Source of the DNA: Theristus sp. LFF4_11 | Taxonomy: Eukaryota > Nematoda > Chromadorea > Monhysterida > Xyalidae | DNA length: 64,000 nucleotides | NCBI GenBank assembly: GCA_030248135.1 | Contig: JASANC010005175.1 | Coordinates: 1-64,000 of the forward strand | Direction: 5' to 3' | Part shown: positions 1 through 13,500 of the stretch, one piece after another | Numbering within the stretch: the first letter of the stretch is position 1 | Layout of the letters: every line of letters begins with the position of its first letter | The notes under the pieces: model-generated | What the model was told of the DNA's origin: nothing | The model's database searches: none | What the model saw: the letters and a program-made list of their open reading frames with translations, nothing else | Position numbers and translations under genes: made by a program

Positions 1-257
1 CGACGGATACGAGTTCTTTAAAAATGAACGTTCATTTCTACGGTAAATCAACAACAGTCGGTTGAAGCAGCTCAAAATCAAAATGCAATGCAAAATGCAA
101 AGGTCAAAAAGCGAAAATCCACTCAAAAATAATAATTGTAGTTATCAGCTAACCGTGCCGTAGGCACGGGTCAATTTGCTAGTAACAATAAGAAGGAGGA
201 AAATTGAGTTGATGTTTTTCTTGGCAGAGAATTCACCAATCGGCAATAAAAACTTAC

Positions 258-588
258 AAACATGCTGACCGAACTGATTGTTGATAGAATGGAGGCGTCA
301 GCAATCACTACCAAACGTCCACCTGCAAACGTGATAAACGATGCGCACATACTGTACATTGCAAGTACATTGTATCTAGATACATAAGAGTTGAGTCCCG
401 GGACCAAAATAAAAGATATTAGCTACCTGTGAGCCCGCCCAACGTGCCCGTGCTGCAGAGCGTGATCGCGTCGCTTCTGTCGATCGTTGCTGTCGATTTG
501 AGGAAGCATTTGTTGGTGCCGCCGTTGTACGCGCTCGTATCAACGTCTGTTTCAAGACCAGCCGCTGTGCAGTTTGATTCGATCGAGT
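258..588 (-). CDS. C-type lectin domain, partial gene (two exons)
   Basis: Two exons on the minus strand, 588-427 and 322-258, join in phase (1) across a short intron. The joined reading has a Cys-rich start, then NKCFL, a second Cys after the Asp-Ala helix, and GGRLVVI followed by ISSVSMF. This matches the first half of a C-type lectin fold (CxK..A...C...GgxLvvI). The WIGL core and the last two cysteines are not seen; after the donor at 257 the gene should continue beyond the left edge. The upstream acceptor at 590/589 requires a preceding exon ending in phase 1. The vWA gene at 4.3-6.2 kb on the same strand could be its 5' part, since vWA plus lectin proteins are common in nematodes, but the phases I can find do not join directly. 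The ligand cannot be predicted. Confidence 0.6.
385..425 (-). repeat. Fragment of the splice-site-adjacent repeat family
   Basis: A short copy of the repeat end GGGACCAAAATAAAAGAT starts about 3 bases inside the intron after the donor at 427/426. Longer family members lie at 690-852, 39535-39748, 43913-44136, 48490-48672, 51745-51958 and 52733-52930. Confidence 0.6.
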
Positions 589-1889
589 CTGAAATGAAAA
601 CCAAACGCTTTTATTTATATTCGTTCTGCCTTTTTAACTTTGAACAGTTCCGACAGTTTTATCAATTTTCGTAGAAAGGAAGCTAGTTTCAATCATTCAA
701 GTTTCAATGTGGCAATTCAATGCAGCCTATGTGACTCAGGATTGAGGGGACACGGATCACTTTGCCAATTTTGAAATCACGCGAAATGCGTAAAACTGTT
801 TACCTACATATCTGTGCGCGCATTGAGTCTCGGGACCAAAATAAAAGATAATGGACGGCAATTGCACCACATTTAATACACTGCAAACTTTCTTTTCTTT
901 TTATAAATTCAAAGAAATGTCAAAACGCGGTTTACACGCACTAACACTTAGAAAAAGATATAAATTTGCAGAGTAACAACAGTGCAATCAAGCAGTCACT
1001 CTTATCAAGTATCAACATTCTTTCTCAGTGACAGAGTTTCAAAAATGCATTTCCAAAGTAAATTTGCGGCTGCATTGTTGCGGGTCAATTATTAAATAAA
1101 ACCTAATCGAAACGTCAATGAAATTATTAAAAACTCTCTAATTCACTGGTAAATTAGTCTCCAGTGAAAATTATGAATTGACAATACGAGCTGGCACAGA
1201 CTGTACACGGGGCACTGTGAAGCATATTAGGTGCTCACTCGCGTGCACGGCTGTCAACAGCAGCGACCAGCTGATCACCACAAATGGAATGCGAGCAAAC
1301 AGTGAGCATCCGTTGTTCATCGGTTTCGCCGTCTTCCTGTATGTTGTCTGAAACGTTTAATTAAAGCAATAAGTAAAATGTTGTTTTCAAAAAACGTTAC
1401 AACCAACTATGTACGTTGAATGATACGGCGCAACGAATTAGTGAACTTGTTCTGACTTCTGTGTCACGTACTGACAGATACCGTACTATGGTAACTGGAC
1501 ATTTATTTATACTCAAGTCTGTGACGCGTCATGCACAAGCGTCATGTTTTTTTGTATATAGATATGACATTTATTGTAATGTGAGTTGACATGGTATTCA
1601 TTTTAACTAACTAGCAAACTGCATGCTAACATTTGGTTTGTTTTTCAATTATGCTTCTGAAATTATGTGCATTCTGCGACGAACACTGCAAAACCATATG
1701 CTCCAAACGTGTCCACTAATTATTGTTTTAGGGAGTTTGTGGGCACAAAGATTTCGTGCTCTGGGAAAAACAGCACAACGGTAATAAATGTCAATCCTCA
1801 ATGCGCCGCGCCCTAAATTTGAATTGCCGCGCAAGTTCTTAAAACGTTCTTATCCAAAACACAAACATAAGGTGTACGCATGGAAAGAG
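589..1889. other. Non-coding stretch with one dispersed repeat copy
   Basis: No exon with coding character was found. Positions 690-852 hold a full-length-looking copy of the dispersed repeat that ends in GGGACCAAAATAAAAGAT. The rest is AT-rich and I see nothing else in it. Confidence 0.5.
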
Positions 1890-3606
1890 GCAGGGCTATT
1901 CTTAAGGCCCATTCATGCAAGCGCGCGCTGAAGCGCGCTGACGCGCGCTGACCAGCTTCATCATGAATGAAGAAATGAAGCTGCGTCAGCCGCTGCGGCT
2001 TTTTAGGTTTTTTGCCCATTCACGAACGCGCGCGCTGAAGCGCGCTGAAGCGCGCTGACGCGCTTCATCATGAATGATGAAGCGGCCTGAAGTGAAGCTG
2101 CGTCAGCCGCTGCGGCTTTTTAGGTTTTTTGTCCATTCACGAACGCGCGCGCTGAAGCGCGCTGAAGCGCGCTGACCAGCTTCATCATGAATGAAGAAAT
2201 GAAGCTGCGTCAGCCGCTGCGGCTTTTGATGTCCGGACCCCAAATGCCGCAGCGGCTTGTCTGAAAAATGAAACGTATTTGCATAATTTCTGCGCTTTCA
2301 ATTGTGATAGATGCAGACCAAAAAGGGAATGAATTTAATTGTGGTAAAATTAAATTAATTGAGGAATACAGTAAGTTTTATTGTGCTGCGTTTGTGAAAG
2401 AAACCAACAGATAAAAACGATAAAAACAACTGGGCTAAGACGGGTTTCGAACTTTGGTCTCTGTGCTGACAGGCACAACATGTTACCACTGCACTATAGT
2501 AGTTGACAGGTGGGAATCTCTCTAGGTGTTTGTTCATTAAATGTCGTTCAGTTTTATCGTTTTGTGCTGTTGTCTGTGTTGTCTCCGTACGTGCTGTTTA
2601 GTACACACTATATACCGCTTCGATTCGTTGTTTTCGCCGTTTCAGTGAATGTTTTGATTTTTTGATTTGTGCAACATTCACTAATCATGTGCTGCCGTTG
2701 AGGAAACTAGAATGTTCAGTCAAAATGCAGAAATCGTACAAAATTGTTCATAAAAAACTGTATTTTGCGGTGTAGCTTTCAAAGTTTTTCTTCACTTCGA
2801 AAGTCCATTTCACAATTTTTCAATAAATATGCGCCTAAGATCAGAAAACTTTTGGTGTGAAACCATAAAAAACAGTACAAAAAAGCATTCTGAATGAATT
2901 TGACCCTTTTTGCAGTTTGCAAGGCAGCCGGTGTAATGAAGCAAAGCTAGCAAAGCTTGTTCTTGCGGGCTGCACACCGGTTTTAAGGGCTGCGCAAATC
3001 AGTACCCCACACCGTCGCACGGGTACAGTTCACATAAATTTCACATAAATTTCTTGTCACATAAATTTCTTGCACTACTTTTCTGCTTTGTTGAGTATTC
3101 GTATTCTCACTGTCACACTTATTTTGAGACTAATTACGCTATACAATACTGTTCAGAATCTGTCAGAAAAGTACTAAATGATTTAACAAAAAAGTCTTGC
3201 AACATTTGTGAAAGATTGTCACTGACAGCAACAATCAGCGATTTTGTACACACAAATTTGATGTCCGGACATCAAATGCCGCAGCGGCTGACGCAGCTTC
3301 ATTTCATCATTCATGATAGCGCACTTCAGCGCGCGTCAGCGCGCTTCAGCGCGCGCGTTCGTGAATGGGCAAAAAAACCTAAAAAGCCGCAGCGGCTGAC
3401 GCAGCTTCATTTCTTCATTCACGATGAAGCTGGTCAGCGCGCTTCAGCGCGCTTCAGCGCGCGCGTCCGTGAATGCGCATGTGCTCCAAAACTGAAGCGC
3501 GCTGACGCACGCTGAAGCGCGCTGTTTTTTTGCTTCGTGAATGTGTAGCAAAGTGAAGCGCGTCAGCGCGCTTCAGCGCGCTTCAACCTCCATGAATGGC
3601 GCTTTA
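1890..3606. mobile_element. Foldback element with GC-rich repeated arms
   Basis: The arms (about 1896-2255 and 3258-3602) are inverted copies built from repeated CGCGCTGAAG units and the block CAGCCGCTGCGGCTTTTTAGG. Both outer ends carry CCATTCATG-type sequence facing inwards, and the inner ends both have GATGTCCGGA next to CCGCAGCGGCT. The middle is AT-rich without a transposase. This is the structure of a non-autonomous foldback or long-TIR DNA transposon. The open frames over the arms come from the repeats and I do not regard them as genes. Confidence 0.7.
2444..2516 (-). pseudogene. tRNA-Asp-like sequence, probably degenerate
   Basis: Read on the minus strand there is an A-box-like TAGTGCAGTGG, an anticodon arm TGTGCCTGTCAGCACA with a seven-base loop that would place GTC (Asp) at the anticodon, and a B-box-like GTTCGAAACCC. 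The acceptor stem does not pair and the T stem is imperfect, so I call it a pseudogene or the head of a tRNA-derived SINE. It lies inside the foldback element. Confidence 0.45.
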
Positions 3607-4321
3607 GTGACAGCTCCACATCTTTAACACAATGCCGCCTTGATATACAACCGACGATACATACAATGTATGTACATGTACAGTAACTCTTTATGTTAGA
3701 GAGTAAACCTACATACATTGTAGTTATACAATTCAAATGAAAGTTATTTCGCTGTGGATACCTAATGAATGTTTGTCATGGCATTGTTTTCAGATTATCA
3801 TGTTCATATATAATTAATGTTGACCATATACAGTATGTTATGTACCTACTGTAATTTATGTGCACTGAACAAAGCTAATATGCGCCAGCAATGTATCGCT
3901 TATCAAAAATTGATGATAATATCCATACATTGTAACTCCACATTCTGTTTGACCGACAAAGCTTCATAGGTTTTGGTAGTCAATGACAACGGGGTGCTTC
4001 AAACGTACAGGGTGTCCAAAATACATAAAAAAAGTAATTGGCTCGTGCGGCCGACTTGTTGCAAGTGAAGCCGTGAGTTGTATTGAATCATTTCTAAAGA
4101 AATTTTAGACAGTTGTTTAGAAAAACTTAACATGAATTGGTGCAAAATTTCAGACCAATTCATTCACCTGCACATGAATGACAGAGCAAAACACAAAAAG
4201 TTTCAAAAATGAACCAGAAAATACCAGATCACACGATACCACCGCAACCATTAAAAACATATTTATCAAGACCACCACGAATAAGCAAAGTATGTTTCGT
4301 GCAAAATCGCAGCAATTTTCA
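3607..4321. other. Non-coding stretch
   Basis: AT-rich sequence between the foldback element and the last exon of the vWA gene. No coding exon, RNA gene or clear repeat seen. Confidence 0.4.
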
Positions 4322-6220
4322 TTACCAATTAAACACATTTTCAGCATTCCCAGTCAGCCGGACCAGAAAGTCATGGTTGCTTGACGATTCCAGTCCATTG
4401 GCGCCTGGCATTTCAACGGCGTACAATTGCGCGTTCAGTTCGCGCAATTTCTTGGCTGCCGCCAGCGCTGCCGCGTCGTCCCAGGTCCTTTTCGAAAAAG
4501 ACACATTAATGATTGTACAGTTTTAAAAAAGCATCTTCACCGTTGCACACACACCATTCACAGCGAACTCCTCAGATATGATGACATACCGTATTACCCC
4601 CATTAAACCCCCCACCATTAATCCCCCCACCAATAAACCCCCACCCCCCCGACCAGTTTCCGAATAATCCCCCCCCCCACAAATAATCCCCCATGGGGGT
4701 TAATTGGAAACCTGTTTGAAACACATACCAAGCGAATTCAGTGGCTGGTTGCAGTGAAAATGATGGAATTGTGCTACCAAAGGCCCCAAATGGATGAGTT
4801 AATGGTAATTTCATTACAAAAGGCTGTTGTAAAAGGAAATTTCTATGTAGAATAGAAGTTTCTGCGACTTCCTTCCTGCCATGGAAGGTATTTTTGCCAT
4901 TTTTCAACAAACCCCCACCCCTAGAATTTTTTTGTAAATAAACCCCCCCTCACCAATAAACCCCCACCCCTAAAAGTCGCTGACGTATTAATCCCCCATG
5001 GGGGTTTATTGGGGGTAACACGGTAGATGCCAAACTTTATATCGTTCCATTTTTTGTGACATGCTTTGACAATGGTTGAAGAAAAGCCATGCGGTCCACC
5101 ACGAAAACTTGAGAGGCTCCCAGATGCGTTCTCCAGAGGCTAATAAAAGTTAACAGCAACCACGCTGTGATTGATCACTGCACCAGTGGCTCGTGGAACC
5201 GTGGCACAAAAAATGGTATGGCATGGTTTTCGGCATGAACGATGGCATGTGCAGTGGCGCGTTTTCAGCGTGTGTACAGTCGGACAAACGCGCTTACCAG
5301 CCGTCTGTAAACAAGTACACTGCTTTGCAGGCGTCGGCACGAGCGTCGTCCGCTGCGAGCACGTCATGGGCCGCTTGAAGGCCTCTGCAAAAACGAACGT
5401 TGGTCGAAATAATAAACAAATGAAAGCCAGGGGGCACCCGGTCCGGTATCTAGATCGTACCTGGTGAAACCGCAAACGCATGTATTTTTGTTGATCTTCA
5501 GCAAAATTGCACAAGCAAAAAAAGTAAACTCGAGTCGACCGAAAACACGCACATTTCAAGTTTCGTGATGCCAAGCACGTACGGCAACGAGAGCAGATGC
5601 TGCTGTAGATCGGCGACCGATTGAAACTGCGTCAGTTTCCAAGTGTCCACGACGAGCTCGTTGAAGACGACGCCGCCAAAGTGACCGGCGTCTGGTGTCG
5701 ATTGGTCGCGCGTCACGTGATTACGAGCGGCGAAATCCGACAGCGCTTGGCGCATCTGTGTGGTTGTGTGTCTTCCTTTGAAACAGCGCTTTTTGTAATT
5801 CGCCATGACCGGAATCATTGAGTTTTGAACTGCAAAGAATAGCTTCGCTAACACACTCAATGCTTGAAGTTCCGTTCCTCAACATTTTTGGAGAATGGAA
5901 AGAAAAATGTTGAGTGACCACCATTCATGGTGAGCGGTTGATTTCTTTCAACTAACTGATGCCTGAAGTTTACCTTGATGAATAGGTCACGTGAAATGCT
6001 TTGTGAGCTGTCGATCAAGAAAACGCCATCAACTTTCGCACAGGTGCTAGCTAAAACAATGTGAAAAACTTTCAATAACGCACATAAACGATGCTAATAT
6101 ACATTCAAAGAGAAGTGGTATACCGTTCAATTTTTGAAACAAACTTTTGAAATCGGCGGGGAATGCGGCTGACGCATATCCAACGAACGACATCAACACC
6201 AAACGTTTAAACAAATCCAT
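4322..6220 (-). CDS. Secreted von Willebrand factor A (vWA) domain protein
   Basis: Exons on the minus strand: 6220-6124, 6050-5974, 5755-5553, 5384-5298 and 4487-4322; the phases run 1, 0, 2, 2 without conflict. With the stop at 4324-4322 the product is 209 residues. The first exon encodes MDLFKRLVLMSFVGYASA, a good signal peptide, which is why I chose this start. The vWA domain follows: DGVFLIDSSQS with an intact DxSxS metal-ion (MIDAS) motif, the VVFNEL strand, GITKLEIGLQAAHDVL, YLFTDG, then LYAVEMPG and FLVRLTGN. Such domains bind protein or matrix ligands outside the cell. A GTAATG donor just before the stop (4325/4324) would let the last exon splice on, possibly to the lectin exons at 588-258, so the 3' end is open. 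An MITE sits in the last intron. Confidence 0.75.
4587..5025. mobile_element. MITE with TACCGTATTACCCCC terminal inverted repeats, copy 1
   Basis: Ends are TACCGTATTACCCCC and, inverted, TACCGTGTTACCCCC. Inside each end are C- or G-run blocks (AATAAACCCCCAC type), and a conserved ~230-bp core lies between. No coding capacity. Two further copies lie at 37005-37464 and 49290-49745. All begin and end with TA, which fits a TA target duplication as in Tc1/mariner-type elements. It lies in the last intron of the vWA gene. Confidence 0.75.
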
Positions 6221-7578
6221 GCTTTATGGTCTTTATGGTCTTCAGTGGAACGGCTCAAGTTTTACACGCTAAAAATGGCGGTATCTGAACAAGTAAATGT
6301 TGGTGGTGTCCTGTCTGCCCGACCAGCATCCGTGTCCGCGATCGGGAATAGAAGTGGCCCAAACGCCCAGAGTTGTGTGCTGCCACTTTTATTTTTGGGT
6401 AATCACGGACAGAACATTAGGCGGGACACTACCCTGGCAGAGAGGATACCGGACATCTTGTTCGGAAACGTTTTTAGCATATGAAATTTTATTATAAAGG
6501 ATTATTGGCGAAACGTCTTTCAGAAGAACAGAATTACCACATTCTTGTCAAAAACATAATTTCGTAAAACGTATTTCACATGATCAAAATACTACATACG
6601 GTCAGCATATTCTTCAAACTGAACGTTACATAGCAATGTTTATGACTTTGTCAAAGCGAAAACCTTTTAAAGGTAATTGTTTTTGTGAAAAAGGACTGAT
6701 ATAGTTGATCAAAATGAGGTGAAGACAGATGAGGAGTATTTCAGCAGACTTTCAAATAATCCAAGCAATGGACTTATGCCGGAAAATGGACGCTCACGAC
6801 CGTTGGTCAGCTTGTGTACCACCGGAATAGCCACTTTGAGTTGCAAAAGATAATAGTTTTTTAGTTTCCGGTTACGATTTTTGGTGTTTGATCCTTAGAG
6901 GATCCCTGGACAATAAAGACGATTATGTCTGTGAATGTCCAAAAAGGTTAGCTTTAGGTATTGTTTGCTTTTGTCTACAAATTCTCCATTTTTACATCCG
7001 GTCTCGTTTCGTCTGCAAATTAAGAGACACACAAAAAAAGTGCAAAAACCCATTCAAACGGTGATCTTTCAATCATAATCGGCCATCATCAGGTAATTTT
7101 GTGTAAAATAAGTATTGTTGTTTTAGAAACGTACAGGATTATACAAAACGAAAACACTGCTGACAAGCAAAATGCGATTAAGCGACAATATTTTTGCCGA
7201 TGCTTTTATCAACATCTCAAAAACCATGAGTTAATGGAAAGGAAAGTTTACAAATGCGTTGAGTGACTGGACAGCACTGCATATAAGCAAGTCAAACGGC
7301 AAAGTTGTCAAAAATTTTGCAGTTGTTCAAAAATATTGTAGCTGGAAAACAACCGATTCAAATAATTGAGTCTCCTTACGCCGCCATGGTATGTGAAAAA
7401 TAATCCGGCAAAGTCTTGTTTTTCTTAAATCACCAAAGAATTACCAATTGCCAACAATACTATTCAGCAAAGCTCACTTCTGGGCAGCATTGTCTCATCA
7501 TTGGCTAGTACTTCTAATGAGTAACTGCAAGATTGGTAAATTTTCGAAAAATTTCAGATTGCACAAAAGTTCTTTTTC
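6221..7578. promoter_or_regulatory. Intergenic region between two divergent vWA genes
   Basis: The two vWA genes start at 6220 (-) and 7579 (+) and are transcribed away from each other, so this 1.36 kb interval should hold both promoters. I see no TATA box or other element I would defend, and no coding exon. Confidence 0.4.
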
Positions 7579-10500
7579 ATGGTGCTTGCAATTGTTGCGG
7601 TTGCGTCGGGGCAGACCACATCAGGTACGACCATTGCGAAAAACTGGTTTCATTCAGTCAAACTCTGGAGAGTCCGTCAGACATGTACAGAGATGGAGAT
7701 ATAATTTTGGGTACATAGTATCTGCTTTTTAAAGTCAATGTGATGCCAAAATTATAAAAAAAATTCAGGGTGGTGGTATACAACAACCTCAAGATGGACT
7801 ACAGGTAATGCAAAGAATTTGTTTTACTTACACGCACATGTGTACACCTCGATCAATTGTCATTTATGCACAAAAAATGTGAAACAGAAGGCACAACAAC
7901 CACAAGAGCAGAAGGTTCAACAACAACATCCAGCGATGACAGCCACTACAAGCCACCGACGGCCGGTCAGTGAAAAAAAAATTTGCAAACAAAGTACTTT
8001 TCGTATCAAATTTAAAAGAAACTGAAATTGACTTTTTTTTAAACCCGACTGTTGGTTGCGCATCTAGTCTGAATTTCACTTGAACGTTTGCCGCGTCTTA
8101 AGACCACACTGTGATCTCAGTGACGTCGATTTGTTGTCACGCATAAAATTTTAAAGTCCTTTTTGAGGGATTCTTGAACGTTTCTGTCGAAAAAGTTTTA
8201 AAAATAAAAAAACGCAATATAATGTTTAAAGATAACGCGGCTTTATCGCGTTGCACCAAATTCGACGTCGATTTAATCGGATGCCAAACAAAATCAGCTG
8301 TCAAACGAAATTATTTTAAATGGCGGCGACCACAGTCGCGTTTTTTTTACTTTTTTAGAATGCGACGCATGTGACGTGGTCGACTTTTTGGTGGTCATCG
8401 ACTCGTCGCAGAGTATCAAGCAAAGCTATTATAAACAGGTATTGTGAATTTATTTACACGTTTCCGCACTAAAATGACGTCATTTGCTTTAAAAAACCCG
8501 TTTGTCAAAGTACGGGCACTAAAATTTCAATTTGGTGTGACTGATTCGACATTCACCAATTATTTACGGAAAGAAATCGGCTAAACGGATAGTCTGTTTT
8601 GCGGTGAGCGACAAGCGCATGTTTTGCGGCACATGACGTCATTTCAGTGGGACACGTTTGAAAAAATATATCATACACACAGGACTTTATAATACGCCGC
8701 TCTGTGCAGGTGTTGACATTCATCAGTCAGAAACTGATTCCGAACTACAAGATCGGCGCCGACAACGTTCGCTTCGGCGTCGTCGTGTTCCATGAGAGGG
8801 TCTGGAGGGTGGTACGGATGAGCGAGTTCGTCACTGAGCAGTCGTTGCAGACGATGCTCGAGTCGCTGCCGTACGAAACGGGCGTCACTGATATCGCGCT
8901 GTGAGTGCAATAATGGCAACACTGGCTTGTACGTGCGCTTTCAAAGCACACACCTCATTGCAACACTTCACTTGACAACTGTTACAATGTACTTTTTTTG
9001 CTTACATTTATTGTATTTTCGTTTAAACGTGTCAGGTTTCTACAGAATACAGAACTAGCGAATAAAAGAACGAGATTTGGAGTTGCAAGAAAGCGCATTT
9101 AGGCACAAATCGCGTGTGTTTGATCTCAACTAAACACAATCACATTCGTTCTTCTGCTGCGTAATTCAAAGTTTCGCATGCTCTGTATTTTCTGCGAAAA
9201 AGTGGCAGGTTTAAACAGGTTGAAAACACACGGCCATTTTGTTAATTATTGACAATCAAAAACAAATCTCACCATTCTGCGTGTGTAATCGCTTGAAGTC
9301 GGAGTTTCCTTTGATTTTCATCACATTCTCATCAGCTTTTGTGTGTCTGTTGCTTGCTTTCAGCGCGCTCGACACCGCCGTTGGTCTGCTGGACACGGCA
9401 CATCGCGAGCACCCCGGTGCACCGCAGGGTGTCATTTTGTTTTCGGATGGAAGGTGAACGAAGTTTTTTTTAAATACGTGCTCTTATGAGTACAAAAAAG
9501 TGCATATTCACGCCAAAAAGGTGTCGAAAACAAGTATGTCCGGGTGTTCCGTCCGTCTGGGCGAGGTGACCCGTGAGGTGAACCGTAACCAGAAATAAAT
9601 GTAGCAACCGACAACGCCGAGTGTGGTGGTGCCACGACACAACACGGGACACCCAGACGGCACGACACCCAGGAGGGCAGGACACCGGATGTACCTTACC
9701 TTTTGGAGGCATACCCTTTTTTATCGCGATTGAAGCGAATTGATCGCTTGGTATTATACTAAAAAAATGACGCTGTTCAGGGCGCCACACTGAAACTGAA
9801 AGAACAGGGCTACTAAAACGGCTACAACGCATTCGTTATGTTGTCACACCTGTGCTCTGATCCAATTTTAATAGCCAACTTAGTGGCCAAACGAAGCGTA
9901 GTTTTGTTTTATCTTCGATTGAAACAAACCATTGTTGTTTTCACAACATCATTTTACAATAAAATCGGCGACTTTTTTCACCGAGAGAAACTGTAACAAT
10001 GAAAACTGTGTTATGTGCAGTGATGAAAATGGTGCTGGTCGCGCGCCTACGATCGCCAGCCAGATCCGAGAGCATTTCGCCAGTCGTGTCATCTGCGTTG
10101 GCGTGCCCGGCACCAACGGTGTTGGCGAGGTTCGCTGCTGTTGTTCTTGTTTTTGGTTGCGTTTGGTGTTCGTTGTAAAATAATGACAGATAATAGTGTC
10201 GCAGAAGAAAAATAAATACTAATAATAATAATAGGGGTAATAATAATAATAATAATGCAGGTTGACACGATCGACCTCGATTACCTGACGAAAATCGCGG
10301 GAAATTCAAACTTTGTCCTACCGCTGTGGAACATCGACGACCTCAACAAGGACGATCAGTTCCTGCACAAACTGATCAACGCGCTGCCGTGCTGCGCCTG
10401 TTTGCAAACATTCCTTTTTCAAAAAGTTTTAAACAAAAAACGATGTTATTTAGATTAATAATAAAGCGATGTTGACAATTTTTATAATAAAACTGCTGCA

Positions 10501-13500
10501 TATCTTGTATCTACACTTCAGGCTACGGTGACATCAGCATACTGATTGAAACGTCCGAATTGATCAAAAAGCTAGACAACGTAAATTTTTTCAACAACTA
10601 TTATTTTGATTTAACGGAAAATATTGGAAGTTGTAGATTTTTTAGAATCATACGCCAGACGAATCGTCGGACTCTCTAACGGTTAAAACGACTGTTAAAA
10701 ATGAAAACTTCAAACTGAACGACAACAACAAGCACGCCGTTTTCCCGACTTCCAGACAACAAAACACAGAAAAAAACCAAAAAAACGTGTGCAAACAACG
10801 AAACAACACGTTGCACTTTTCAACTATGTTTGTTCCACTCCAGATGACCGAAGTTGCGCAGAAACTGGCCGCACTGCTGACGGTGTCCTCCGGTACGAGT
10901 CATTTCTCAATCACGCACTTCTCGACGAACGACAATCGCTCGGCCGTCGCGTTGAACTTGAACGAGAAGAACACGTACGCGGATGTGGCTAGTACGCTGC
11001 AGCACATGGCCGACCACTACCACGACACCATGGGCCTGAGCGACATCAGACGGTGAATCAAGCTTGACAGTCCAGCTTTTGCTACATGTATATTCCAGTT
11101 TAACATCGCACCAAATGTTACCATGGTTCAGTTATCATGCTAAAGTGACAATTTGAATTCTCCATAAACGATAACTGGAGTCTATCGCGTTTCGCTGCTT
11201 AAAACGAGCAGTATGTCCGAGCGTACATGCATATGTCCGTAGCGTACATGCGTATGTCCGTACCGTACATGCATATGTCCGTAGCGTACATGCGTATGTC
11301 CGTACCGTACATGCCTATGTCCGTACCGTACATGCCTATGTCCGTACCGTACATGCGTATGTCCGTACCGTACATGCCTATGTCCGTACCGTACATGCCT
11401 ATGTCCGTAGCGTACATGCGTATGTCCGTACCGTACATGCATATGTCCGTAGCGTACATGCGTATGTCCGTACCGTACATGCCTATGTCCGTACCGTACA
11501 TGCCTATGTCCGTACCGTACATGCGTATATCCGTAGCGTACATGCGTATGTCCGTACCGTACATGCCTATGTCCGTAGCGTACATGCGTATGTCCGTAGC
11601 GTACATGCGTATGTCCGAGCGTACATGCATATGTCCGTAGCGTACATGCGTATGTCCGTACCGTACATGCATATGTCCGTAGCGTACATGCGTATGTCCG
11701 TACCGTACATGCCTATGTCCGTACCGTACATGCCTATGTCCGTACCGTACATGCGTATGTCCGTACCGTACATGCGTATGTCCGTACCGTACATGCCTAT
11801 GTCCGTACCGTACATGCGTATATCCGTAGCGTACATGCGTATGTCCGTACCGTACATGCCTATGTCCGTAGCGTACATGCGTATGTCCGTACCGTACATG
11901 CCTATGTCCGTACCGTACATGCGTATGTCCGTACCGTGCATGCGTATGTCCGTACCGTACATGCCTATGTCCGTACCGTACATGCGTATATCCGTAGCGT
12001 ACATGCGTATGTCCGTACCGTACATGCCTATGTCCGTAGCGTACATGCGTATGTCCGTACCGTATCATGCCTATGTCCGTACCGTACATGCGTATGTCCG
12101 TACCGTACATGCCTATGTCCGTACCGTACATGCGTATATCCGTAGCGTACATGCGTATGTCCGTACCGTACATGCCTATGTCCGTAGCGTACATGCGTAT
12201 GTCCGTAGCGTACATGCCTATGTCCGTACCGTATCATGCGGATGCGCGAGCGAGCGTCAGCGAGCGGACAGCGCATCACGCATTATATGAGCCGTTATCC
12301 TCTCGCGCGCGTTTTTCAAATTTGCTCGCTTCCTCCAGCGAGCATAGTATAAGCCACAAACTTGGTTCTGTGCACACGAAACGAACACCCAAAGTTGTGC
12401 TTGGAGCCGCGAAAAAATTTTTATCCGACAACTTTTCATACGCTGTAGACACGAAAAACCTATTCTGAAAACAGTGTTACTTATTTTTCTATCTCTTTTT
12501 TTTCCGGTATGTCATCAACATGTGTTCGCGCTTTCAGTTTTTACCTGCGACACGTTCACAGTCTAGCAAGAATGTTTCCTGGGGTAATTTCATCCGTAGA
12601 TTTGGAAAAATAGGTTAATTTTTTGCCCCGACCACTTTTTTGGGTAAAAATTTGGGCATTTTTAAAAGTTCGCAGCGTTTTCACCGGGTTTCAAGTGTTC
12701 GCCCTTTCAATTTTTAGCTGGGACACTTTCACAGTTGAAGAAAAATGTTTCCTAGGGTAATTTCATCCGTAGATTTGGAAAAATGAGTTAATTTTTTGCC
12801 CCGACCCCTTTTGGGGGTAAAAATTGGGCTTTTTTGAAAGTTCGCAGGGTTGTCACCTGGTTTTAAGTGTTCGCCCTTTCAATTTTTAGCTGGGACACTT
12901 TCACAGTTGAACAAGAATTTTTTCTCGGGTAAATTCATCCGTAGATTCTGAAAATTTAGTTTATTTTTTGCCCGGGCATTTTTTGGGCTAAAATTGTGCA
13001 TTTTTTGAAAATTCGTAGCATTTTGACTGGGTATCATTTTTTCAGTCTTACAAATTTTGTCTGAGCTACGAAAAATAGCAGAAATGTTTAGTCCGTAGGA
13101 ATTCAATACGCTGATCACGGATTTTGGGATAGTTTTCTTACGTGAGCAACTCTAGATGCTGAATCGTGACGATTTCGGGCGAATCGGCCGTGGAAGTTGG
13201 CGAAATCGGTCCAGAAACGAAAAACAAGAAAAGGGTGTTTTCCAGGGTAATTCAATGCGCTGATCACGAATTTTGGGTTAGTTTTCTTACGCGAGCAACT
13301 CTAGATGCTGAATCGTGAAGATTTCGGGCGAATCGGCCGTGGAAATTGGCGAAATCGGTCCAGAAACGAAAAACAAGAAAAGGGTGTTTTCCAGGGTAAT
13401 TCGATGCGCTGATCACGAATTTTGGGTTAGTTTTCTTACGTGAGCAACTCTAGATGCTGAATCGTGACGATTTCGGGCGAATCGGCCGTGGAAGTTGGCG

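Noticed and set aside
3584..3595. One more CCTCCATG outside the retroelement, at the end of the first foldback
   Set aside because: The bases beyond the closing pair do not pair, so it is not one of the ATGGAG hairpins; it serves as a negative control.
4572..4910. Gly-rich frame, also seen at 36933-37235 and 49131-49774
   Set aside because: They fall within the three MITE copies and reflect CCCCC runs.
11199..12290. Several long frames (up to 338 codons) on both strands rich in MSVPYM, RYGHTH and GTDIRM repeats
   Set aside because: They are translations of the 21-bp satellite, whose period is a multiple of three; no start context, domain or splice link supports them. The same applies to 15023-15619.
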